Source: Mugil cephalus (lineage: Eukaryota; Chordata; Actinopteri; Mugiliformes; Mugilidae). Taken from it: a stretch of DNA of 64,000 nucleotides. Positions 49,046-64,000 of the stretch are shown one piece after another. The position numbers and the translations under genes were made by a program. The stretch lies in the NCBI RefSeq assembly GCF_022458985.1, contig NC_061790.1, positions 13,744,397 through 13,808,396 of the forward strand, written 5' to 3'. The notes below the pieces were generated by a model. The model saw only the letters and a list, made by a program, of their open reading frames with translations. It ran no database searches and was not told the origin of the DNA. Within the stretch, counting starts at the first letter, position 1. Every line of letters starts with the position of its first letter.

Positions 49046-52000
49046 ACACTCCTTTTCAGCTTGCCTTGTGTGTTTTCGCCAAGTTTTCCCACGTTGCAAT
49101 TAGAGAGGAGCCCTTTCTGCTTTGTAATGTTATTTCAGAACAAAACAATGGCTGCATCCCTTAGTTCTGCAAGTTCTGCTAAACCGGGCGTGGTAATGAA
49201 TTTGGGGTTTCAGCGGTGTTGCAGCAACAGAATTCCCCCTTTTCTGCGAGTGCTGGACCTCTGACAGATCCCTGCCCTGAGCCCTTGTGTTTGTTCAAAG
49301 AGAAGAGGGAAGCCGATGATGAAAAGAGGCTATGCTAGTCACCCGGGACGCCTTCTCGCCTGCGCATCTCCGCGCTCGTCTGACAGCACCGTGCCTGTGC
49401 ACTCCGACGGCAGCCACTGCAGAAACCTGCCGCAGGAGAGGTTAAACTCAACCCCCGCAGTGGGAACCAGTGCACCACTAATTCTACATTTACAGTAATG
49501 TCTCCCTGATAGCAGGACTGACATGATATGCATTATCTGCTGGAACATGAGCTCTGATTCACTGTGTATTTCGTTCGTTGGATGCTGCCTGATTGATTTT
49601 TATATACGCTGCGCGCACTGGTAAGCCTCTCACAGCACACCACAAGGGATACAGCACACCGGGTGGAAAGCACACCAGTAGGATGGTAAAACCTGCTCAG
49701 ACGAGCAGCACAAACGGCGTAAATTAATTGCTGTCACCTAAACAGGCCGCATTCTGCTACCTCTTCTTCATTATTTCTTGCTCATTATGGGTGATTAAAA
49801 TGCTTAGGAGCTTGGCCTGAACCTTAGCTCAGTCTTTGGTGAGTGCCAGAGGTGTATGTTAATAATAGATGCATTTCGGTGTTGAGAGAGAGAGAGAGGG
49901 AGAGGGAGAAGGAGAGGAGGAGAAGCAATGAGAAGTAGATGGAAGGTTTTGAGAAATAAATGCGGCGAGGAGGCTAGGAGGTAGGGTTGGGGATGAAGGA
50001 GCAGAGAGGCAACGAGAGGTGCAAAGAAGAAAGTGAGACAGTTCAGTGAGAGAGTGAGAGAGTGTGTGTGTGTGTGTTGGGGGAAGGGGGGGCACAGGGA
50101 GCCGAGCGTTAGAGAGAATGTAGAGCAAAACAGAACGAGGAGTGCAGGAGACAGAGAAAAGAGCATCCTTTGTAAGGCAGCCATGCAGCCTCTGGCTCCT
50201 CAATATTCAGTGCACCTTCACAAAGAAAGTGGGAGGACGGGGAGGGGGCAGCAGGGTTGGTGAATGTGCATGAGAGACCCCAGCTGTAGGTCTGGCATCA
50301 AGCAGAGCAGAGTGAGCCCCGCGGCCAGATCAGAGTTACACATTTTCCTTCACAAAACTGCACGAGCCTGACCCTCTTTCCATGCCCCTACGACGCGCTT
50401 CCTGGTCCCTGTCAAGTCTTCCTCCCTTCCCTCGCTCTAACACTCTAACCCCCCCCCCTCCCGCGCTCCGGTCTACCATCTTGTATCGAGCTGACTCACA
50501 TCCTCTCCACTGCAAGAGTCCTGTCTGCCATGCTCCCGGACAAACCTCCAAAACCCCCTGCCATTACCACCCACCCACCCGCCCGCTGGCTCGCAACCAC
50601 AACTGAACCTGCCAGTCTTCCTGGCCTGCCTTCTACAAACAGGCCGTCCAATCTGGGTTGATGTACTGAGCAATCATCAGAAGCACTTTGATTAACCCCC
50701 TCTTCTCAATAGCAGCTTTGATGAATCCGTGTTCTGCTATTACTGCTAATGGGCTTTTCATTCCTTTGTATGAGTTCCAGTGGATCTCGACAGGACAGGA
50801 CAATTGCACGCTTTTAATGACAATCGTGCCATTTGGGGTACTGATGTATGCAATTTGCGGTCAATTGTCTTATTTAAAGAGATAGTTGTGCCTGTTTTCG
50901 AAAAAGTGAAGAGCCCATTAACATCACACTTAGAGGGGAGTAATAGGAAAGCTTAATCGAAGGAAACCGGGGTCTTCCAACAAGTGTGTTAGCACCCTTC
51001 GCTCTCCATGCCGCAGCCCAGGGGTTCATTATCTCAGCACGGCAGGCAGTGTTAGTCAAATCACACATGAGACAAGGTTGCTCTGGCAAGCATTATCCCT
51101 GGGAACACGTGTAAGGGGAGCCAAAGGTATCCTCCTAGGAGAGTTGGGGGTGAAGACAGAGGGGGAGGTGGCGCAGTGTAAAATATGCACAGGCAATTCC
51201 AAAGACTATGCATTATTGAGAGGAGTAAATGGGTCCAGAATGAACATCATGGCTCATTAATAGTGGATGTGATTACTGTTTCTGGGAAAACAGAAGTCTG
51301 GGTGAGGACGGAGATAATTGAAATGGTCAAATCTAAGCTAAAGACTTCCTTGTTTACTCAGCAGCAACTGTTAACCGTCAAGTCAAACTCACGACTAACG
51401 CCAATAACTAATGGAGCGTCCCGCGACGGACGATCACCCTGAAAACTGCCCCCGCTCCCCTCTTAAACTCCCGTGCCACTTCAAGGGGTTTGGAGAAAAT
51501 TTGGGGCCATTCATTTTTCACGACCTCGGCTTTCGATCCAACTGCGCCTCAATTGCCAGGTAGGATTTTGACAGCATTTTAGAAATCCCATCGGAAAAGT
51601 AGACGAGGCTGCTCCGTGAAGGTCACAAAGCGAGGGGGGTGCCGACTGAGTGATCTCCGCCATGCGTCGCGCAGCCTGAGTAAGTGACAGAGCATCACCC
51701 TGCTGCAGCACACACGCCAGATCTGATTTGATGCGAACCCCCAACCACCCCCCCAAGCTTCGAGGAGTTCCCACGCTGAACGAACAGATGCTTCCTCCTC
51801 TTCCTCTCCTCTCCTCTCCTGCCGCCTCCCCTCTTTCGGTTACATATGCTGGAGGGTGATGGACGACAAAGAGGCCGGCTGCAGTTTACACCAGACATAC
51901 CAGGCACCATTAGCAACCATTTTCTGCCCATTTGCCTGATAGCTGCTATCGCTTATAGAAGTGATTTGCTCTCCTTCTCAGCACTGCGCGTACCCAATGA

Positions 52001-55000
52001 TGAATCTCTCATTGATTTGCCAGTGTTGGAGATCACTAAGAGAACAGAGTAGCAACGAAGCAGATGTGCCAGTCAGCTCTCAGCTATCTATCAACTGCTG
52101 GGGAAAGGGGGGACACTTTAAGCCTCTTTAAGGATCTCACTCACAGTGACTTACTAAAAGTGCTTATACTAATCTTGTTATCACTTCCGGCTTCCTGTAA
52201 TAGGACATAGGAAGCTGCCGGGAGTTTACGCGCCACATTATTTTACGGACGCCAAGCTGTCCCAAATGTCGCTGAATGCTCATCTGCATTTCCCTTGGAT
52301 AACTTTCCCATCCTCACTCAACCAGCTTATGAACCGACTATGTTTCTGTGTGCTAATCTTATTTATTCGGAGTGATCTCATTTTTAGTGAGCTTGTTAAG
52401 TTGAGATATCAAGCCACGGCGTCACATCTAACATGAGTTCCATGCTAATTGGGCGCACAAAGCTCACACGCCGGAGCTCACGGGGAAAGGACGGGGAAGG
52501 AAAAATCAGCGCGGCGGCCTCACGGCTATTGTTTGATCAGCTGCCACCGGCTACCGCCGAAGGGACGGAGCCTCGGCTGGTGAAATCGAGAATGTCAGGT
52601 GGCTCTTCATAAACAACTCTTTAAAGCGCTTTTTGATCTGGCTGTGACCACGTTTGCGATGCAGCTCCCGCAGGCCGGTCACATCCTCCGCGCGGCCGTA
52701 CAGTCGCCGATTTGAAATGTAGATGCGGCGGCTGAGCTCTTTTGAAGGGAGTTCACCTCAAGTCGCCCGGGCCGATTGAAGCGGGGAACGTGAGGGGGGT
52801 GTTGAAACGAGGCGTTAATCAAACAAAGGTCAATCAGTGATTGACGCGGGGGCCGTGATGCGGGGGGGAGACCGAGGCGGAGGAAAGACGGAGAAAACAT
52901 ACCGGAGAGCGGGGACACAGCTTTATCTGGCAGCGCGAGACAGACTCAAGCAAAGAAATCAAAGAAGCAAAACAGTCGCTGTGCATCTGTTACAGATATA
53001 TAAAGCAAACTGAACAGATTGAACAATGTAAATCTGCCCACTGACGCCACGGATACAAATTTGGTAACACGCGAAAAACAGACGTGCAACAGTCTGCCAG
53101 ACACAATAGGAGACAAAGGGGATTAGTCTACGCTGCAACTTGTGTAAAAAACCGTACACAGCATAGCAACACTGACTGATGATTAAGACCGTCAATGGAG
53201 AGAGAAGATGCCTAGAATAGTACAGATACAAATTTAGCATTCAAAAATATGCTAATTTAAAGCTATCTAGTACTTAAATGGTGATAATATGTTAGATGAT
53301 ATGATTTTACTGATGCATCAATACATAGGCCATTAAATGCTCTAGATGTTTGAGGTAAAGCTAGTTTGAACCATTTTAAATGGTTTAGCTCAGTGTCTCA
53401 CAACCAAGTGGTTGGCTCCACTTAATGCTTTTTAGGCTTTTCTTTACTTTCTCCTATGAAATACTGAATATATTTACATCTGTTGAGACTCAAAGTTGTT
53501 AAAATAAACCAAAGCGCTGCCAACTCACAGGCACACGAAGAGCTCACGCTGTCAAAAAGATTTGGGAACTGCGCTTTTCAGCTAAGTTTGGCCCTGCACA
53601 GAGGAGGGATAAAATGCAGATACACACGCAGGGGAAGGGTTCGGCGCGGATGTGGCAGCGGTGAGCGAGCGGGCAGGTCACCTCCTGGCTGAGAAACGGA
53701 GGAGGAAACAGGACAGAAGGAGAAAACGGTCAGAGCGCAGGGTGAACTAGAGCAGAGACCTGAAACACTCTCTACCGCTGGTGTTGGCCTGTCAGCCTGA
53801 CAAGGACTGATGGATCCACCAGGACTTAAATGCTGCAGGGGATGATGAGTTGATGAGCCACAGCTTGAGGAGGAGCAGGTGACTTATCCACCCCCACGGA
53901 TGCACGAACACCAAAGATACTCGCTGCCTCCGAATGGTGCTGCGTTTACCGTGGTCGGCTCGGTATGAGCAGCCCGCTCTCGTACTATTCGCAACCTCGC
54001 GGACACTTTTGACAAGGTCTGAGGTGACAGTGTTTGACATACCCACGCTGTAACCACGAGCTTCCATTTGAAGGCAGTGATACACAGAGAGGTACAGTAG
54101 AAAGAGGAGAGAGGACACACAGCAGCTTTTAGATCTCATTTAGTCATTAGTTGCTGTTAATAAATAGCTAATAAATAGTAAATAAAATTATTTGTTTTGT
54201 CCAATCAGCATGTAGAATTTAAACCATGTTAAATTTATAATAAGTTGTCTTGTTATTACAGCCCATGAAATGGAGAGAAGAACAATCGGATCATCATCCC
54301 TCATTATCAACATCATTAAGTGGTGAATATTGTACATGCACTTTTTTTCCTTCACTCGAGTATGTCTTTGATGAGCATGGTAATCGGTGTCCAGCTCGCT
54401 CCAACAAAGGCAGCGTTGAGTTAACTATGGCAACTCTGAGCTTGTCAGGCGAAGACAGAGGGCGACATGAAAGAGGAGTCAGATGTACACAGATTGGAAA
54501 AGACAGAAACCTTTGAAAGGCGCCCTATATATAGGCGGAGACAGACACGGGGAGTAAGAGAGCTCATGACAGGGACCAGAGGTGTGAAAGAGTTTGAGGT
54601 GCGGAAAGAAGTGCATTACAGCCTTTAGTGTCCCGCGCCTCGTGTCACATCAGCAAATGAAGACAGAAATAAAACCCTTGACATTCAAAGCGCTTGAGAG
54701 ACAGGTTTCAGCAAAGTGTTGTAGTGATGCTGACAGGGTGGAGCGGGTTGCTCTACGTCTGCAGCAGCAGTCCTGGTATTCAGCGGGTATCTCAGTCTCT
54801 CTCTCTCTCTCTCTCTCTCTTGCACACACATGCTCTCGCTCTCTCTCCTCTGTTACCTTGGCAACATATTTTCTGCATGGAAATAGCATATCTTGCTGTG
54901 CCCACTGCAAAAAAAAAAAGAAAGAAAGAAAGAAAAAAAAGCAGGCACTTCACGAGATTTAAACGTGTCTAGAAAAGATATAAGTTCACAGATTTGACCT

Positions 55001-57040
55001 GCACATTGAATGCTGGAGTTAACACTGCTCTGCATGTTTTACCATCAAACAGTCAAAGCGCAAAGGAAGAGTAATAGTCACTGAGAGGCTTTCGTCATGT
55101 GTGACCGAGGATGAAGAGAAAGAAAGGTGCAATTTATTCAGCTTTAGCAGAGAAGGTTAGAATCAAAATGTTAGACGAGGCCTATTGTTCTTGCTCGCCT
55201 CAGGATTTATTTACATCCACCTTATTTACAAGACTGCAAATTCAGTTCTTGACAGGCAGAGCACAAGCAAGAGCAAGGCCGGATCCTTGCAGGAGCGTTA
55301 TTAAGAAATAAATAATAAAGCACAGAGGGCTGAGGGGTGATCTCTACAGATTTCCTGATTTAGTCTACACTCACAGATGAAGGGGTTTAGCGCTGTGACT
55401 GCGGGTATCTCCCTGCTCAGGCTGCCTGGTGTGCTTCGGTGTGATAAACCTTTGTTTGCGTTCTGTCAGAGCGTCTCAGAGACGCGCGCGCACAACCTAA
55501 TGAAAGAAAATTCTGAGCGTATGAGATCGTAGGGGAGATCATGCTCGGGCGCGAATAAGCTAAGAGTTGGCCAAAGCGGAGACAGGCAGAGAGAGAAAGG
55601 GAATAACATCCAGGTAAACATGCTGCACAAAAAGAAAAAAACAAAACAAACAACAACAAAAAAACAACAACAACAACAAAAAAACGAGTGCCTTGATTCC
55701 TGGGAGAGAGAAGCCATAATGAAATAAGCTTCTGAAAGAGAGCAGGTGTTGGAGGCTTGACAGACTTCAGCTGAATAACAAGTAGCGCATTTAGTCTCCC
55801 CTGCCTTTGTCAATCAAAACAACCAATCCCGTAAATAAATGCTCCCTTAGAAAAAAAAGAAAATAGGCAGAGACCCCCAAGTGGAATCATGTCTGATTCA
55901 GCCTTTACATACTCTGACTCACACGCATACACAGAAGGGAGGTGGGCTTACACACCACTCCAGTCAAAGTTGCTCTCAGGTAGAGTGGGGGTGAGCCTGG
56001 TTCTGAATGCGAAGCAGAAGCACTGAGCTGTTTGGAGTCTAAAAAGCCAATAAGACGTCAAGAATGCACTCGAGCTAAATCAATTTACTTCCTCAATAGA
56101 AATACAAAGCAGCTCTGCTCCCTTTTTTTTGTTTTTCTCCTGCCATCTGAGTGGATATGTGTGGCAGACAGTGAGGGTAGAAGAGCTCAAAAAGAAAGGA
56201 AAAGTCTTCAAGTGGCGTGTGTCACTCGTCCCACGGAGAGGCGCGATAAGGGCGTATCCACTATCTGGGATCAGCACCATGGATAGCACTGCCACCTGGG
56301 TAAAGTCACTACGGCTTCCCGCCTGAAGGGGGCAGTAGGAGCTGGCGTGGAGGCTGCAGCATGATGGCTGGGATCAGTCCAAAGTGCAGGGTCTTAGCAG
56401 GACGCTGAGGTAGGCAGTAAAGCTAATCCTGCTGGATGGGCACAAAAGGACTGGACTTATGAGTAAACTCAAAAAGTGCAAGTGGAAGGACGGAAAGAAA
56501 TCCCAGCATGATGTTACAGCTTTGAGAACGTCCGTTATCCAGAGTTAAATATGAATGAAGATGGGCACGTGTTGTCTTTGTGGAGCCCTTTCAGACTTAT
56601 ACTGTGAGAAATTTAAAGATGGAAAAGGCGTATGGGCACAACCGTTGCAGGATAACAACCTCTGGATGATAACACATAAATCAAAGCGTCTCATCACTAA
56701 CAAATAACTAATAAATCATTACTTTAGCATAAAATAACAGTACCACCATGTAAGAAAACTTATGCAACAGTTCTGCATTGGGAAATATACATTTTAACAA
56801 AATAAACACGGCCAATGCCTGAAAACAGAAACTAAAGTGAAAACAGTCATGATGAATCATCATTATTAATGTACAGGAATCAAAGTCCATATTCAGGACA
56901 CATCAAAGGGTTCATCGAAGGCCCAGTTTAGTAACTCTCAGCAGATTTAATTACTTGTAAATATTATTATTATTTATTTATTTGACCATTCTTGACTCTA
57001 TCTGTGCAGTCTTTCCCATACATTTCAATCAGCGAACAGT
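49046..57040. other. Gene-poor interval between lrfn5 and yy1
   Basis: No coding exon could be supported over about 8 kb. The open frames at 49.8-50.7 kb and 54.6-55.0 kb are low-complexity (purine- or pyrimidine-rich) and have no domain. Simple repeats include a GA-rich tract at about 49885-49925, (GT)n at 50060-50077, and A/AAC-rich runs at 55625-55685. The stretches 50.7-51.1 and 51.9-52.4 kb are non-repetitive and may be conserved non-coding DNA, but this is untested. Confidence 0.5.
54796..54820. repeat. (TC)n microsatellite
   Basis: Uninterrupted TC run followed by a short CA run and another CT-rich stretch to about 54848. Confidence 0.95.
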
Positions 57041-57053
57041 AGTTAATTTGGTA

Positions 57054-57137
57054 TACACCTAACAGGCATAACATTATGACCACTGACCTGTGACATAATA
57101 TTAGGAAGATGGTCATAATGTTATGCCTGATCGGTGA
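57054..57137. mobile_element. Fold-back pair of Tc1-type terminal repeats
   Basis: The left arm contains GGCATAACATTATGACCA (57065-57082). The right arm contains GGTCATAATGTTATGCC (57111-57127) followed by TGATCGGTG. The arms are inverted copies separated by only about 28 bases. They match both ends of a full-length fish Tc1-like element of about 1.2 kb, so this is that element reduced to its termini. Confidence 0.8.
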
Positions 57138-57375
57138 AGACATGCTTGCTGGGTAAATGGTGATTCTAAATTGGTTGTGGTTGAGATTGAGGCCACAGCA
57201 CTCCATTTACCACATGTTTTGAGAGCGGCTCATCCAGACTACCGTTCTTTGAATTCATCAGACAATGACTTTTGTAATTAGACTGTACATTTCCTTCTGA
57301 TAACTTGTTCATGCAGACTGGCCGGTGGAAGCAAATTATGCCCCGTCACTCCTGTAAGCCAGTCCTCCCAGCAGC

Positions 57376-57640
57376 TCATATATCATAGTCACGTTTCTTT
57401 GTCTTTCTTGACTTTGCCTGCATTCTCAAAGTTTTCTCGTTTTTTTCCTGATCTTGTCCTGACTTCCGCCGAGTTCCCCTGAGCTGCCATTTCTTAATGA
57501 CATTTCGGACGGCGGAAATTACAAGCTGCATCTTTTTATAGGCTCCCGCTGCTTTGCAGGCATCAATTAGCTGCGTTTCCAGATCCTCAGTCAGCTGCTC
57601 AGAGGAGTCCGTGGAATTTATGAGCTCTGGAAATGTCACG
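57376..57640 (-). pseudogene. Tc1-like transposase N-terminal fragment
   Basis: The - strand encodes a peptide containing SEQLTEDLETQLIDACKA, AYKKMQ and SAVRNVIKKWQLRGT. This follows the helix-turn-helix DNA-binding domain of Tc1-type transposases (the usual pattern is LSEDLR..VV.AHK.GKGYKKIS...VSSVR.IIKKWK.RGT). The frame then runs into a Lys-rich stretch and stops, with no catalytic domain. It is a relic from a different element than the nearby fold-back. Confidence 0.65.
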
Positions 57641-58789
57641 AGCTGACAGTACTTAACGACAAACCTTGACCCGTCTTACAGGGCCTAATGAGCCAATGAC
57701 GTTCTCAGACTTTACAAGCAGAACTTTTACACGCCGCAAATGGAGCGAGAGTGAAGCGGGCATCGGAACAAGACCGCACCTCATGTGATTCTATTTTGCA
57801 CATTTACCTGCTGCATAAAGGTGTGTCTAACCGCTCTCTCCCTCTCTTTTCTCACCGGAGCCGGGGAGATCAGGGCTGAAGCTTTCTGAGATGAGCCCCC
57901 CCGTGAGTCTGAAGAGCATTTTCCCATTTGACCTCACTCATCCCTCATCCCTCAGTCCCTCTCATCCCTCTTTCCACTTGGCTTGGGCTCCATTTGTAAT
58001 AGAATCAAAAGTAACACTGACTTTTACAGAGGGGCTTTGTTTTGATGTCTCTGCTGCATTGGGCGCATCGATCAGTTGCTCAGTGGTGCACAAACTTGTG
58101 CGTTAAAACTGCAGGACACGGGCCCTTGAAGGGATCTGTCCTAATAATGTCTGTGTAGTGGGTAATAGCTGAATGAAAAGGTGAAAAGCATGTGTGCAGT
58201 GAACGGGATGTGACAGCGTCCACATGATCCCATGTCACTTGTAGCATCACTTGTATGAAATGAAGATAAGGTTAAAGTTCAATGAGGATTATCTGTCCAT
58301 CCACCGCTTCCTTTCCTTTATGGATGTTTTCCCAAAATCTGCCACTTCAGTGTCCAATGATCTAATGCGTCGCTCTGCTCTCTGGCAGTCCACCTGCCAA
58401 CCCTCCTCCTCCTAAACTCCAGCTTCTTTCTAGGTGTCTTCACCAACCACCTGCTGCTCCACTGCCATCACAATCGAGACATGCGGTTTTTCCCTCATCT
58501 TCTTTCACGGTCAGGGGTTCGGCTCCACGATGCCGTCTCTCGCTGGGGTCTTACTGAGAAAACGCTTGTCACGCCCATGTTACTACAATATAAGCACATT
58601 CTGCACTCCCACTCGATCTCTCCCTATTATCATGCTATCAAAGGCTTGTCTCATACACAGATCACAGCATTGCAACTTAATATTGTGTACGTCTCCCTCG
58701 TGAATCCAATAGATGTTGCTAGTGGGGGTCGTATGAGTCGTTTCTAAACCGTTTTTGTGTGCGTCTGTGTCAGCCCGCATCCTGGTACC

Positions 58790-58950
58790 ATCAAGGAGCG
58801 TCATTGCTATGGGGTGAGGGAGCCTGGTCCGATCTAGGTGGATGGTACATGTCTAAGTAACGTCCTTAAATGCCAGGTCCAAAGGTTTCTGGTGATCAAT
58901 GTTATTTACTTTTTCTGTCGGTGGTTTTAATGTTGTGGCTGATCGGTGTA
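58790..58950. mobile_element. Truncated Tc1-type relic with right terminal repeat
   Basis: The block ends in GGTGGTTTTAATGTTGTGGCTGATCGGTGT (58921-58950, read in two parts), the terminal repeat of a variant of the element at 57.05 kb. Upstream, 'ggatggtacatgtctaagtaacgtcc' (in two parts) and 'caggtccaaaggtttc' are decayed internal sequence of the same family. The left end is missing. Confidence 0.6.
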
Positions 58951-59094
58951 AGAAGAAGACACATTAAATTAGTTAATGAAAATCAGTTGGCAGAAGCACA
59001 TTAGATAGGTTGCTCTAATATTACAAAATAATCCATCCAGGTGCTTTTAATTTGATCCAGAAAGACACACTAAGTAAAAACTTGTGTAGTTTGA

Positions 59095-60045
59095 CAGAGT
59101 TGGAATGACCCATTTTATTGTGGGCAGTTGAGATACATGTGTGTAAATATCAACGAAGGATGTTAATGTTTGACGTCTGTACATTACATTCTAACAAAGA
59201 AAGTGATGGTCTCGCAGTCAACTCAACGTACACTTCAGATACTTCAACTGTGACAGGCTCCGAGTAAGCTTATATTACTCCTCTTCTTCCGTGTAAAGAC
59301 AGTTTATAGAAAATATAAAGCAACTCATGACTAAAAGTTTAATCGGTTAACACTTTAAATCACACCTCTATCTATGTCTACTTAATTTTAATACAGCCAT
59401 ACAATACAAGTATACAAGGTTATTTTGTGGTTAGAGAAAAATACAACCAAAGAAGGTGTGGAAATGCAAACATACAGTTGTTTTTTTTAAACTTCAGGTC
59501 AAACAGGTCAGGTGAACGGGTGAACAGGTCAAACAAGGCTAAGGCCTTTTTTTCTGTATCGTAGGTACGTTCTCATAATGCAGGAGGAAAAAAAAAAAAA
59601 AAGAAATCACAATTTTACTAAACATAGCCTGAGTCAAGTGTACAATATGCACACTTGAAGGAAATAAAAGCAATGTGACAAAATAAAAATACTAATAGTG
59701 CGCTGCTTCTCTGATCACTCTGGTAAAAATAAGTCTCTGATGTTTGTCCATGGGTTCCATCTTCTGGCAGCCAAGCGCCACTGGAGAAACAAAGGGACTG
59801 TGTCGGCCGGGGCTTTGGGGAATAGTCAATGCGTTCCTCGTCCAATGTGACAGCAGAAGAAAGGGGGCTCAGGAAAACCAGCTGAATTTCAGTGTTTCTA
59901 AGTCTTTTAATCTGTCAGATTTTTTAATATAAATCAATAAGTCTCAAGCTTTTCATTCCGTCTTCAAAAGAAGTTTTCACGTGTGCCGCTAGAATGCTCT
60001 CTTTTTTTTTTTCGTCTTCGTGGCCTGACGTCGATGGATGGGCTC
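59095..60045 (-). other. yy1: yy1 3' UTR
   Basis: Follows the yy1 stop codon on the - strand. AATAAA on the - strand at 59114-59119 (TTTATT on +) would end a 3' UTR of about 0.95 kb. The stretch is AT-rich and has no coding block. Extent is inferred. Confidence 0.5.

Positions 60046-64000
<3,955 letters not shown>

Noticed and set aside
49804-50203. Open frames of 114-126 codons on the - strand
   Set aside because: They are Ser/Leu/Pro-rich readings of a GA/CT-rich low-complexity tract, with alternative frames equally open and no domain.
54594-54972. Open frames across the TC/CA repeat at 54.8 kb
   Set aside because: They are translations of simple repeats (SLSLSLS and RERERERE), open in several frames on both strands.

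Overview
The window is genomic DNA from a ray-finned (teleost) fish. The genes are vertebrate, split by many short GT-AG introns, and the non-coding DNA carries Tc1-like and other DNA-transposon relics typical of fish. Base composition is AT-leaning and there is no sign of bacterial or viral gene organisation. All gene models below were built by hand from translated homology blocks joined at GT-AG sites that keep the reading frame. Exon ends are therefore exact predictions that have not been tested.

Layout, left to right: (1) 1-3240, probable long 3' untranslated tail of an unidentified + strand gene. (2) 4682-15302 (+), znf410, a five-finger C2H2 factor in ten coding exons. (3) 16140-21218 (-), entpd5, an ER nucleoside diphosphatase in 13 coding exons, convergent with znf410. 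(4) 21.3-23.9 kb, a repeat-rich spacer with a perfect 32-bp hairpin. (5) 24734-33803 (-), aldh6a1, mitochondrial methylmalonate-semialdehyde dehydrogenase in 12 coding exons, with two Tc1-type relics in its introns. (6) 34342-35658 (+), samd15, a short SAM-domain gene divergent from aldh6a1. (7) 36.8-48.0 kb (+), lrfn5, a synaptic LRR/Ig/FN3 adhesion protein in five coding exons. (8) 48.0-59.1 kb, a gene-poor stretch. (9) 60046-62579 (-), the last four coding exons of yy1; its first exon lies beyond the right edge.

The orthologues of all six genes are on human chromosome 14 (znf410, entpd5, aldh6a1 and samd15 at 14q24; lrfn5 at 14q21; yy1 at 14q32). The window is thus a rearranged piece of that ancestral block. 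Genes that lie between these in mammals (FAM161B, COQ6, BBOF1, LIN52) were not found here.

The genes do not form a pathway. I see no undescribed multi-gene system. The most interesting signals are regulatory or structural: a cluster of YY1 sites in the yy1 first intron, an RFX X-box just before samd15, a PDZ-ligand C-terminus on this Lrfn5, a possible short secreted Lrfn5 isoform, and two near-perfect fold-back hairpins.
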